Below, piece after piece: positions 26,608 to 34,726 of a DNA stretch of 64,000 nt; the first letter of the stretch is position 1, and every line of letters starts with the position of its first letter. This stretch comes from Brevibacillus brevis (GTDB taxonomy: Bacteria; Bacillota; Bacilli; Brevibacillales; Brevibacillaceae), in the NCBI RefSeq assembly GCF_900637055.1, contig NZ_LR134338.1, forward strand, positions 3,544,001 through 3,608,000, written 5' to 3'. The notes under the pieces are model-generated. The model was not told the origin of the DNA and ran no database searches. It worked only from the letters and a program-made list of their open reading frames with translations. The translations under genes were made by a program, and so were the position numbers.

Positions 26608-29454
26608 TTATTTATCGTTCTCGATATCGCTATCGTATTCTTCACTACTTTCATAATCTTGCTCGAGATCACTTTCATCCGTGTCTTCTTCATCCATGTC
26701 GTGATCCTCCGTGTCATCCTCGTCTGTGTACTCATCTTCCATGTCTTCGTCTTCCATGTCTTCATCATCCGTATCTTCGTCTTCCATGTCCTCATCTTCC
26801 ACGTCTTCATCATCCGTATCTTCGTCTTCCATGTCTTCATCATCCGTATCTTCGTCTTCCGCGTCTTCATCTTCCATGTCCTCATCTTCCGTATCTTCAT
26901 CATCCATGTCTTCCTCTTCAAAGTCGTGATCATCGTCACTTTGATCTTCTTCGACCTCTTCTCCCTCCAGATACCCCTTCTCTGTTGACCATTCCAAGAT
27001 TTCGTGTGGGACATCTACTCCTTTTACTCCAATTCCGATCCAGTGAATCACACCAGTCGCTTCCTGCCCTTCTTGATTGCGAAATACGGTGATGATCGCT
27101 GAAGTCCTTTTCGTGTATTTGAGCGATGTATATATCCCCGGTTGATTTGTCATTGCCACCATACAATAATGGGTATCCGCATAAGGCTGTGGCAATCGAA
27201 CGGTCACATCTGTAGACCTGCTTGTGGCAGAAAGTCTGAATGGGACGAAACCGTATTGTTGCAAGGTTACTCCTATGTGATTATGCGTCTCAATTACCGG
27301 AAAGGATAACTTCTCAGGACTAATTGACTCATTCGCAATGTGATGCGTAGTGACAGCTCTGGACGCAATTTTAGAACCGGTCACGGAGTCCTCTGCCAGT
27401 TTTTCCTGCGTAATGATCCGGTTTTGCAGATGCTGTTCTGTTATGCTCCTGCTAACAAGATGATTTCCTCTGAGCGTCCCTTCCTTAATGTGAGTTCCAT
27501 CCAAGCTGCCCTTTATGACATGAGCACCATGAACGGAATGGCTATCCAGCTTGCTCGCATCAATGCTCTGGTCGGCTATTTTATCTCGGGTGACACTGCC
27601 GTCCTGTATTTTTTCCTTGGAAATGGAGTTTCCCTGGAGATGGTCCGCATGAATGATGTGACTGTTGAGATGTGTAGACGATATGGCTTTTTCCGCAATT
27701 TTTTCCCCCGTGACGGATGATCTGCCCAGATGGCGTGTCTTGATCGCATCTTTGGCTATTTTGGGAGCTGTGATGATGGCATCTCCCAGTTTGCTAGTCG
27801 TAATGCTTAGGTCTGAAATTTTGTCTGTGGAAACAGATTCCGGCGCCAATTTTGAGGTGGTCACCAAGTGGTCATGAAGATGCTGCGTCTGGATGATGTA
27901 CTCGCGTAGATGATTGCCCCCAATGAGTCTGTCAGTCAAATGCTGTTCTTCAATCGATCTCCTTGCCAGCTTTTCTGAGCGAATGGACCCGTCAATCAGA
28001 TGTCGTGAACTCACGCTCTCATCGAGTAAGTGTTGCTCTCCTACACTCCTGTTCGCCAATTTGTCTGTAGTGACAGCCTTGTCAGCTATCTTGGCTGAGG
28101 TTATCTGCTGATCTCCAATTTTTTTAGCCGTCAGCATCCCGTCTTGCAAGTGGCTCGATAGGACACTGCCAGCTTGTAAATGTGTGCTGCCGATTGATTC
28201 TTTGGCGAGCTTTTCTGCCGTGACACTGTTGTTGTCCAAATGCTCAGTCAATATTGCATATGGCCCTACTTTATCACTGGTCACTGCTTCTGGATGTAAA
28301 TGCTGGCTATAAATAGCCTGAAAGGCAATGTGCTGATCCGTGATGCTGCCAACTCTAATGTTGCTGCCATCTATTAGCTCTTCCGTAAGATGATGATGGT
28401 AAATGGAGCCTTCACGAATATGCTGAGACTCAATTGAATCTTCGTCTATCTTCGTCGAAGTCACTGCTCCATCGCGTAATTTATCGCCTGTGACAGCTCC
28501 ATCCTCAATCTTCACGGTGTTGATCACATAATTGGCGAGATTACTTGTTTGAATGGTCCCCATCTTTATTTTTTCCGAAGTAATCGATTGATCCTGGATC
28601 AACTCATTCGTGATCGCTTGCTCCTGAATATGCTTGCTCTGGATCGAGTGGTCGGCAAATTTCATGGAGTCGATGGTTTTATCAGCTAACTTCTCGGACG
28701 TAATGCTATGGTTGATCAATTTTTGCGCGGAAATCGAATAATCCTGCAAATGCTCTCCGCTTACGATTCCCTGCCCCAGATGATCCCTCTGTACCGCATG
28801 CGGTGCGAGTTTGGTGGAAGTTACGCTCTTGTCCGCAAGTTTACTGCTGTCTACAGCATAATCCTTCAAAATCGAATTATCCACGGCGCCTTGCTTAATC
28901 TTGGACGCGTCAATGGCACGGTTCGCAATTTTTTCTGTTGTCACCGATTGATCTGTCAAGTCGTCTGTATAGACAAATGATTGGACACGATCATCATTTC
29001 GGTCTTTGATGACCTTCGAATAAAAGTTCTGATTGGCAGTTGAGCTTTGTTTGGAGGATACGTTTTGTTTGGATGATGAATCCTGTTTGGACGGTGAATC
29101 CTGTCTGGATGGTGAATCCTGCCTGGATAGTGAATCTTGCCTGGATAGTGAATCCTGTCTGGATGGTGAATCCTGTCTGGATGATGAATCCTGTCTGAAA
29201 GACGAGTTCTGTTTGGAGGATAGGTCCTGCTTGGGTACTTTGGGAATCGGTTTTTGTTGCTCTTTCGGTGTGGCAGCAGAGATGGGTGGTATTTTCTGAG
29301 TGCTCTCCAAATTACTTTCAAGCAGATTTAATTCGAGGTCTTCCATCCACTCCCGATCGGGTGATGATGTATAAGAGAGCGGTAACTCGTGCATGGTCTG
29401 CCTAAAGGTTTTGCTCAGGCTTTTGTTTGTTTTTCGCCGGTTCACATTGGCCAT
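26608..29454 (-). CDS. Giant decapeptide-repeat protein with acidic tail
   Basis: 948 residues with no signal peptide or membrane helix. Residues 75-137 form Arg/Lys-Gln-Asp-Ser hexapeptide repeats. Residues 170-719 hold about 55 consecutive decapeptides without a single insertion, consensus (A/S)(V/I)TSx(K/H)(L/I)xDx. A globular C-terminal block (about 720-830) contains LPQPYADTHYCMVAM and GVIHWIGIG, like the tail domain that ends tail-fibre-like proteins of Paenibacillaceae (WIAG-tail type, from memory). Residues 832-948 are almost entirely Asp/Glu. The repeats recall phage-fibre beta-structures, so a fibrous protein of spore or cell surface is plausible. ATG follows AAGGAG. It is monocistronic. 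Confidence 0.88.
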   Translation of the reverse strand: MANVNRRKTNKSLSKTFRQTMHELPLSYTSSPDREWMEDLELNLLESNLESTQKIPPISAATPKEQQKPIPKVPKQDLSSKQNSSFRQDSSSRQDSPSRQDSLSRQDSLSRQDSPSRQDSPSKQDSSSKQNVSSKQSSTANQNFYSKVIKDRNDDRVQSFVYTDDLTDQSVTTEKIANRAIDASKIKQGAVDNSILKDYAVDSSKLADKSVTSTKLAPHAVQRDHLGQGIVSGEHLQDYSISAQKLINHSITSEKLADKTIDSMKFADHSIQSKHIQEQAITNELIQDQSITSEKIKMGTIQTSNLANYVINTVKIEDGAVTGDKLRDGAVTSTKIDEDSIESQHIREGSIYHHHLTEELIDGSNIRVGSITDQHIAFQAIYSQHLHPEAVTSDKVGPYAILTEHLDNNSVTAEKLAKESIGSTHLQAGSVLSSHLQDGMLTAKKIGDQQITSAKIADKAVTTDKLANRSVGEQHLLDESVSSRHLIDGSIRSEKLARRSIEEQHLTDRLIGGNHLREYIIQTQHLHDHLVTTSKLAPESVSTDKISDLSITTSKLGDAIITAPKIAKDAIKTRHLGRSSVTGEKIAEKAISSTHLNSHIIHADHLQGNSISKEKIQDGSVTRDKIADQSIDASKLDSHSVHGAHVIKGSLDGTHIKEGTLRGNHLVSRSITEQHLQNRIITQEKLAEDSVTGSKIASRAVTTHHIANESISPEKLSFPVIETHNHIGVTLQQYGFVPFRLSATSRSTDVTVRLPQPYADTHYCMVAMTNQPGIYTSLKYTKRTSAIITVFRNQEGQEATGVIHWIGIGVKGVDVPHEILEWSTEKGYLEGEEVEEDQSDDDHDFEEEDMDDEDTEDEDMEDEDAEDEDTDDEDMEDEDTDDEDVEDEDMEDEDTDDEDMEDEDMEDEYTDEDDTEDHDMDEEDTDESDLEQDYESSEEYDSDIENDK
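26671..26910 (-). repeat. 15-bp coding tandem repeat (acidic pentapeptides)
   Basis: Sixteen Asp/Glu-rich pentapeptides (DMEDE, DTDDE and variants) give a 15-bp periodic DNA tract in the 3' part of the repeat-protein gene. Such tracts change length easily during replication. Confidence 0.9.
27298..28947 (-). repeat. 30-bp-period coding region, about 55 decapeptides
   Basis: The period is exactly 10 residues through the whole block. Position 2 is Val or Ile, position 6 is mostly Lys or His, and position 7 is Leu or Ile. DNA copies have diverged considerably, so the repetition is old at the protein level rather than a fresh expansion. Confidence 0.9.
29044..29232 (-). repeat. 18-bp coding tandem repeat (RQDSPS hexapeptides)
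   Basis: About ten hexapeptides (RQDSPS, RQDSLS, KQDSSS) near the N-terminus are encoded by nearly identical 18-bp units. This suggests recent expansion or slippage. Confidence 0.9.
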
Positions 29455-29577
29455 AGGGTCTCCTTGCCTCCTGATTTCATTCCCGTATCACTCTTGTAGG
29501 ATATTCATCCATTTCCGTATTTGGCACCGTGTCTACAAAATTGTTTCATCCTTATTGGCCTAAGTTTCCAGCAAACG

Positions 29578-29620
29578 CAAAAAACCTGCTTCGCCAACAC
29601 TCTCATTGGCTAACAGGTTC
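29578..29620 (-). terminator. Terminator of the FtsH-like gene
   Basis: On the minus strand AACCTG-TTAGCCAA pairs with TTGGCGAAG-CAGGTT, followed by a T-run. It lies 12 bp after the stop codon. Confidence 0.88.
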
Positions 29621-29631
29621 TTTCTCTTCAT

Positions 29632-31143
29632 TTATACAGCAACTTCTTCTTTCGTTTGTGACAAAAGCGTCCTGAATTCATCGCCTTGCAGAACTTCCGC
29701 TTCCATCAATGTGTACAAGCCCGTTTGGAATACGGAGTCATACTGTCTCAAAAGATTGCGAGTTTCTACGAGCAATCCTTCCAGCAGACGCTCAACCTCG
29801 TCATGAATACGTCTCTTATCCACATATTGCAAATGTACAATCCCCAGGTCGGACATACCGCTTTGAACAATTTCCTGTGCCATTCCCAGCGCTTGCTCGA
29901 AGTCATTCTTCGATCCAGTACTGCGCCCACCGTAGTAGATTTCCTCCGCTACGGCTCCCCCAAGGCTAACCATGATTTGCTTTTCCATCGCTTCCTTGGT
30001 ATACAGATAGCGGTCTTCCATTGGATTTTGTCGGACGTATCCGAGCGCTTTTCCACGTGGACTCAGCGTGACCTGCGAGACAGAGCCTGGACGCACGACC
30101 TCACTGACAATGGCATGGCCCAATTCATGGAGAGCCACACGCTTCTTCTCTTCCTCTGATGCTTGTCGGTCTACCTTTTCACCGAGCATGACCTTGTCCA
30201 CAGCATAGGCAAAATGCTTCGCAGTGATCTTTTCCTGGCGGTCACGCATGGCGTAAATGGCCGCCTCATTAGCTACACTTTCCAATTGGGCGCCAGAAAA
30301 ACCGAATGTCTCCTGTGCCACTTTTTCCAGTGTGACGTCCTCGCCTAGCGGTTTATTGGCCGTATGAATGGTCAAAATCTGCTCGCGTGCTGGCTTGTCT
30401 GGAAGATCAACGCTGATATGACGGTCAAAACGACCAGGACGCAACAGCGCTGCGTCGAGCATGTCTTTCCGGTTCGTAGCTGCCATGACTAAAATCCGCG
30501 GCTTGTCGGTCGTAGCTACACCATCCATCTCCGTCAACAGTTGATTCAAGGTTTGATCGTATTCACGCTGCTGTTGACCGTCCCTTTTCCCACCGACGAC
30601 ATCGATCTCATCGATAAAAATAATCGCGCTGTCTTGCCCATTTTTCTCTGCTAATGCCTTCGCTTCTTGAAACAATTCACGAACGCGTTGTGCACCGACA
30701 CCCACATACATCTCTACAAACTGCGAACCTGATGCCGCCACAAAGGCAGAATTTGTATAGTTCGCCGCTGCTTTCGCCATCAGTGTCTTACCCGTACCAG
30801 GAGGACCTGTCAAAAGAACACCTTTGATGGGGCGAATCCCGTACTGCTCAATTTTGTCCTTGTACACGAGAAAATCAAGCGATTCCTTCAGTTCTTTTTT
30901 GGCGCGTTCCTGTCCACCGATATCGGCAAACTGCACGTCCGATTTCGGCAGCTCATGCTTGTTTACTTTTCTTTTCCCACCGAGGGCGACATTCCCGCCT
31001 TGTCCATTTTGCTGGCGGATGACCAGAAAGTAAATCGCCCCCAGTACGGCTCCGAACACCAAGAATGGCGTAATGTTTACACCTAGAAAAACAAGAAAAA
31101 TCAACAGTGCAGGTACGACGCCGATCAGTACTTCCTTACGCAC
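29632..31143 (-). CDS. FtsH-like AAA+ membrane metalloprotease, short form
   Basis: 503 residues. Two adjacent N-terminal membrane helices (about 5-45) are joined with hardly any loop, so the extracytoplasmic domain of true FtsH is missing. Walker A GPPGTGKT is near 113-120, Walker B IIFIDEID near 175, and the arginine-finger region ATNRKDMLDAALLRPGRFDRH follows. The zinc motif is HELGH (HEAGH in classical FtsH), with an SKNDFEQA third-ligand region. It should degrade or remodel membrane proteins. Its start overlaps the upstream membrane-protein gene by 8 bp, which suggests a shared task. It is a paralogue, not the housekeeping FtsH. Confidence 0.88.
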   Translation of the reverse strand: MRKEVLIGVVPALLIFLVFLGVNITPFLVFGAVLGAIYFLVIRQQNGQGGNVALGGKRKVNKHELPKSDVQFADIGGQERAKKELKESLDFLVYKDKIEQYGIRPIKGVLLTGPPGTGKTLMAKAAANYTNSAFVAASGSQFVEMYVGVGAQRVRELFQEAKALAEKNGQDSAIIFIDEIDVVGGKRDGQQQREYDQTLNQLLTEMDGVATTDKPRILVMAATNRKDMLDAALLRPGRFDRHISVDLPDKPAREQILTIHTANKPLGEDVTLEKVAQETFGFSGAQLESVANEAAIYAMRDRQEKITAKHFAYAVDKVMLGEKVDRQASEEEKKRVALHELGHAIVSEVVRPGSVSQVTLSPRGKALGYVRQNPMEDRYLYTKEAMEKQIMVSLGGAVAEEIYYGGRSTGSKNDFEQALGMAQEIVQSGMSDLGIVHLQYVDKRRIHDEVERLLEGLLVETRNLLRQYDSVFQTGLYTLMEAEVLQGDEFRTLLSQTKEEVAV

Positions 31144-31663
31144 GTGCCGTCACCTCTTTTTCAATCGAACGGGGTATGATGGTGTAAAAATCCTCCGTTC
31201 CTTTTTTCAAGTAAACATAAATGTTCTCGTCATCCATCAATGCAGATGCTTCGTCGAGCTGATTCCCTTTTTTCCATTGTTCCACGAGGGCCGGAATGCG
31301 GCTATATTCATGCAACTCCACCGCTTCTGTAAACACAAATTGACCGCTCTGCCAGATATCGTTCATCGTCGTCGACTGGTTGGCGATGTCAATGACCACT
31401 TCTTTTTCCCCTGCGATCTTTTGTGTTTCCGTTAGCAGATTACGATATTCTGCTGGAAAAGCGTCTGGTTTTGTAACAGTTACATCTATTTGAATTTTAT
31501 CTTTGCTGATCTCCAAATTGCCCAATGTTGCGGACTGCATCTGTCCTATTTCTGCACGGATTGGCTCCTCAATCTCTATCTTTTGATACAAGAACCATCC
31601 GGCGAACAGGAGTGCCAATGTTGCCAGCAAAGATAATCCAATTGCGCTCTTTTTCAACTGCAC
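31136..31663 (-). CDS. Membrane-anchored protein coupled to the FtsH-like gene
   Basis: About 175 residues with one N-terminal membrane helix (AIGLSLLATLALLFAGWFLY) and an extracytoplasmic domain of about 150 residues with alternating beta/alpha character (KIQIDVTVTKPDAFPAEYR). The GTG at 31663 was chosen because GGGGGGAG lies 5 bp upstream. The open frame reaches 31810 but crosses a terminator-like region. The last 8 bp overlap the FtsH-like start, so the product may be partner or substrate of that protease. The family is unknown to me. Confidence 0.75.
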   Translation of the reverse strand: MQLKKSAIGLSLLATLALLFAGWFLYQKIEIEEPIRAEIGQMQSATLGNLEISKDKIQIDVTVTKPDAFPAEYRNLLTETQKIAGEKEVVIDIANQSTTMNDIWQSGQFVFTEAVELHEYSRIPALVEQWKKGNQLDEASALMDDENIYVYLKKGTEDFYTIIPRSIEKEVTARA

Positions 31664-31766
31664 GGCTACTCCCCCCATAAATATCGTTCTCGTTTTCTCT
31701 CTATGCAACGTCCCCAGTATATCATATGAGTATATCAATTTCTTATACAGATGTTGGATGGAATGC

Positions 31767-31800
31767 CAAACAGGCCTTCTCCCATAAGGAAAAGGCCTGT
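31767..31800 (-). terminator. Possible terminator after tseB-like gene
   Basis: On the minus strand ACAGGCCTTTTCC pairs with GAGAAGGCCTGT, followed by only TTTGG. It lies 15 bp after the stop and may be leaky. Confidence 0.6.
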
Positions 31801-31815
31801 CGTTATGCAAGCGTA

Positions 31816-32295
31816 TTAGGTTGGCGCGAGCACGTATGAGGTTAACAGAGCGCCAGTGAATAGATCATAGTGAATGTAGTGAAAACGACCGTCTTTATCT
31901 TTGACAGTGACTTCCCAAAATTTCTTATCGTTTTCGAGACCAGGAACCAAATGCGTGATCTCCGATTGCGGGAATGATTTGTAAACCGCCTCTTCTACAT
32001 TCTTTTTTGGAACAGCAAGATCCATTCGATCGAAGCTAACTTTCTGATCGGTCATCCAAGCTACAACCGGTGTTCCCGCCTTATTTTTCCCAATGACGAC
32101 CGCGTAGCTTTCTTTGCCTCGATATTCATCAATGGATTCAATCTCCGTGATCGTCGTGCGATCGTGGACCCACTGACGAACGGTCTCCTCAAATTGATTG
32201 CGCTCTCCTGCTACAGAAGCCGTCAGGTGATAGGCGAACCCAGCCCCCGTAAGTAAAATGACGGCTACAATTGATAGGATAATTCGTACTAACAC
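31816..32295 (-). CDS. TseB/YpmB-type cell wall elongation regulator
   Basis: 159 residues. An N-terminal membrane helix (IILSIVAVILLTGAGFAY) is followed by two PepSY-like repeats; the second includes EVTVKDKDGRFHYIHYDLFTGALL. Length, layout and location between dinG and asnS match B. subtilis ypmB (tseB), whose product binds penicillin-binding protein PBP2A during elongation. The aspB gene that normally follows is absent here. It probably forms a two-gene unit with the preceding membrane-protein gene, 29 bp apart. Confidence 0.8.
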   Translation of the reverse strand: MLVRIILSIVAVILLTGAGFAYHLTASVAGERNQFEETVRQWVHDRTTITEIESIDEYRGKESYAVVIGKNKAGTPVVAWMTDQKVSFDRMDLAVPKKNVEEAVYKSFPQSEITHLVPGLENDKKFWEVTVKDKDGRFHYIHYDLFTGALLTSYVLAPT

Positions 32296-32324
32296 AGCAA
32301 AGTAACTCCTTTACGTGGCTGACA

Positions 32325-33029
32325 TTACAATCGGAATCGAAGCTGGTCTCTCTTCACTCCAACTGCCGTTTGTATTTGCAAATCCAGCTCCAGTTGTCGA
32401 AGCTGCCCCGTAGTTGACTCGTACCATAGTTGATAATTGACTTTCATTCCGTTCGTTACGTTCGCAGTCAAACCGTGAATAGGGAAGGATGGACCTAGCC
32501 ACATCGATAATAGCGAAGTGACTTCCTCAGATGGTACCGCTATCCGATATCCACTCCATCCTTGCCCTGCAGTATCTTCAAGGCGTTCAGGACTAACCGA
32601 TGGCATAACTCCCTTGAGCAATACTGCGTGCTCATATGGGGTGAACATCGCATACGGCAGTGCAGCATGATCCTGTATCTGGCCATCAATTCGCACCGAT
32701 ACGGGCTGCCCATCTTTTCTGGCTATTTCAAGCTGGTGGCCACCGATTTCTCCTGCGAGCTGAAATTGCTCATTTTGATATCGCCCATGCAAGGTCTGAT
32801 CCTGCATGTATACCAGAAATGAGCGTTCCTCATCCTTTGTGATCTGCTCCAAAAGCTCCGCTACCGTCGTCGTTGTCTGCTCCGTACCTGCTGTTTGTCT
32901 GACCCCAGACGCAGTATCTGTGCTGCCTGTATTGGTTGATCGACTTACTATCCCCAATACAATCCCGAGGAGAAATAGACCGAGTAGGATAGGAATGAGC
33001 CACCACAGCATTTTGGGCCGGATGTACAT
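32325..33029 (-). CDS. Membrane-anchored protein of unknown function
   Basis: 234 residues. One N-terminal membrane helix (about 8-28, MLWWLIPILLGLFLLGIVLG) is followed by a Ser/Thr/Gly-rich linker (about 30-55) and an extracytoplasmic domain of beta-rich appearance. It is the upstream neighbour of the TseB-like gene and likely co-transcribed with it, so a role in the cell envelope is reasonable. In B. subtilis the small ypmA lies here, but this protein is far larger and not a homologue that I can recognise. Confidence 0.75.
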   Translation of the reverse strand: MYIRPKMLWWLIPILLGLFLLGIVLGIVSRSTNTGSTDTASGVRQTAGTEQTTTTVAELLEQITKDEERSFLVYMQDQTLHGRYQNEQFQLAGEIGGHQLEIARKDGQPVSVRIDGQIQDHAALPYAMFTPYEHAVLLKGVMPSVSPERLEDTAGQGWSGYRIAVPSEEVTSLLSMWLGPSFPIHGLTANVTNGMKVNYQLWYESTTGQLRQLELDLQIQTAVGVKRDQLRFRL

Positions 33030-33162
33030 GTCGTCCCCCCTGTCCCATTTTTGTCTTTAGCCTATGCTATACGGGAAGGTTTTAGAACGACACGGAAAAG
33101 TTGCTAATCATAGCTTAAGGTCGGGCGGTCATACTACATATACACCCCGAGGAGGTGAGCGC

Positions 33163-33342
33163 GTGACATCTTCGCAACAAACCACATCTCCTGACATACT
33201 TGGGTTTCTGTTACAGGAATACCGCGTCTCCTGGGCAGGATTGTCGTCTCCCTTGCGTCAATGGTCGCAAACACCCACTCTTCATTTTCGCCATCATCTC
33301 CTGACAAAAGCGGTGGCAAAAATGAACAACGGAACGTCGTAG
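33163..33342 (+). CDS. Small ORF with strong ribosome site (59 aa)
   Basis: GTG at 33163 is preceded by GAGGAGGTGAGC, close to an ideal ribosome-binding site. The 59-residue product (MTSSQQTTSPDILGFLLQEY at the start) is soluble, with a His/Arg-rich C-terminal half. The same frame stays open back to 33064 but that part has no site. It fills most of a 375-bp gap between two divergent minus-strand units. A CATACTACATATAC stretch about 35 bp upstream could be the -10 of a sporulation-sigma promoter. I do not recognise the product. Confidence 0.5.
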   Translation: MTSSQQTTSPDILGFLLQEYRVSWAGLSSPLRQWSQTPTLHFRHHLLTKAVAKMNNGTS

Positions 33343-33405
33343 TATCCAATTCCCCTACCTACAACTGCACTGCCTTACTCCTGTCCCCCACCTGACAGGA
33401 GCCTT

Positions 33406-34710
33406 TTACCGTTTTAACGTTTGGAATACGCGGTTCGCTTCGTAAATCGCGCGCTCCTCATCAATGGTCAACAGCTTGTGATTACGCATCAAGAATTTAC
33501 CCGCTACAATCGTATCTTTCACGTCACGTCCATTTGCTGCGTACACCACGTGTGAAATCGGTTGGTGTGCCGGGTGGAAATGAGCTTGGTGACTATCCAG
33601 CACGATCAAGTCAGCTTGCTTGCCTACTTCAATGCTTCCGAGCGTTTCCTCTTGGAATACTCCTTCTGCGCCATAACGAGTAGCCATGCGAAGGGCTTCC
33701 TCTGCTGGTACAGCTACTGGATCGTTGTTCACACCTTTGTGCAGGATCGCAGCGAGTTTCAATTCCTCAAACAAATTCAAATTGTTGTTGCTTGCCGAGC
33801 TGTCGGTACCCAGCGATACACTGACACCTTTTGCCAACATTTTCGGAACAGGCGCAACTCCGCTTGCCAGCTTCAGGTTGCTCACTACATTATGAGAAAC
33901 TCTCACGTTGTATTTTGCCAAAATGTCGATTTCTTCATCCGTTAAGTGAACAGCGTGTGCGACAAGTGTTGGGCGATTGAACATTCCCAGCTTTTCCAAA
34001 TGAGCAACTGGACGCAGCCCGTAGTCCTTCTCGTTTTGACCGACTTCCCAAGCAGTTTCAGACATATGGATATGAAGCGGCAAGGACAGCTCATCTGCTT
34101 TTTCGATAATTTGGGTAATAAATTCTGGTGAGCAGGTGTACGGCGCATGCGGTGCCATCATGACGGTAATACGCCCGTCTGCCTGATTATGCCATTCTTT
34201 TGCAAAAAGAGTCGCGTCTTTCAGCTTTGTTTGACGTTCTTCTTCGGAGCACAGACCGATCATCCCTCTGCAAAGGCGGGCACGCATTCCAGCTGCATCG
34301 ACTTCCTTCGCCACAACATCCATATGATCATACATATCCACAAACGTGGTGGTTCCGGTACGAATCATCTCAATAAGCGACAGTTGGGTCCCCCATTTTA
34401 CTGTGTCTCCCGTAAATTGTGCCTCCAATGGCCACATTTTGTCTTCCAGCCATTGTTGCAGCGGCAAATCATCTGCATAACCGCGTAGGAGAGACATACC
34501 AGCATGTCCATGCGTGTTGATTAATCCAGGCAGTATGTAGTCTCCTTTTTGATCGATAACTTCATCGTATCCCGCTTCCGACAGGTCCTCAGGAGTTGGG
34601 CCCACATATGTAATCTTGTTGCCTTCGAATGCTACGGCACCATCGTAAATGACTTCATTCGTCTCGTTAACGGTAATAACTGTTGCGTGAATGAGGATCG
34701 TCTTTTTCAT
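33406..34710 (-). CDS. mtaD: 5-methylthioadenosine/S-adenosylhomocysteine deaminase
   Basis: A 434-residue amidohydrolase-superfamily enzyme that deaminates MTA and SAH to the inosine forms. The metal motif HxH is in GLINTHGHAGMS (about 66-77). Further ligands lie in HAPYTCSP, HIHMSET and LGTDSSASNN. The ATG at 34710 is preferred (GGAGTG 6 bp upstream) to the GTG at 34719. Substrate assignment is by family resemblance; guanine or chlorohydrolase-like activities are alternatives. It follows the broken rex by 16 bp and could be on its transcript. Confidence 0.88.
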   Translation of the reverse strand: MKKTILIHATVITVNETNEVIYDGAVAFEGNKITYVGPTPEDLSEAGYDEVIDQKGDYILPGLINTHGHAGMSLLRGYADDLPLQQWLEDKMWPLEAQFTGDTVKWGTQLSLIEMIRTGTTTFVDMYDHMDVVAKEVDAAGMRARLCRGMIGLCSEEERQTKLKDATLFAKEWHNQADGRITVMMAPHAPYTCSPEFITQIIEKADELSLPLHIHMSETAWEVGQNEKDYGLRPVAHLEKLGMFNRPTLVAHAVHLTDEEIDILAKYNVRVSHNVVSNLKLASGVAPVPKMLAKGVSVSLGTDSSASNNNLNLFEELKLAAILHKGVNNDPVAVPAEEALRMATRYGAEGVFQEETLGSIEVGKQADLIVLDSHQAHFHPAHQPISHVVYAANGRDVKDTIVAGKFLMRNHKLLTIDEERAIYEANRVFQTLKR

Positions 34711-34726
34711 AGTATACACTCCATTC

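Noticed and set aside
26574-27014. Several long frames opposite to or beside the acidic tail, including a plus-strand Met/Ser-only frame (26711-26929) and a Lys/Met/Thr-rich minus-strand frame
   Set aside because: They are products of the 15-bp repeat read in other frames. They have no ribosome sites, and the composition follows the repeat period.
27298-28947. CRISPR array or phage tail-fibre locus
   Set aside because: The 30-bp period is protein-coding with diverged units and no spacers. No other phage gene is nearby.
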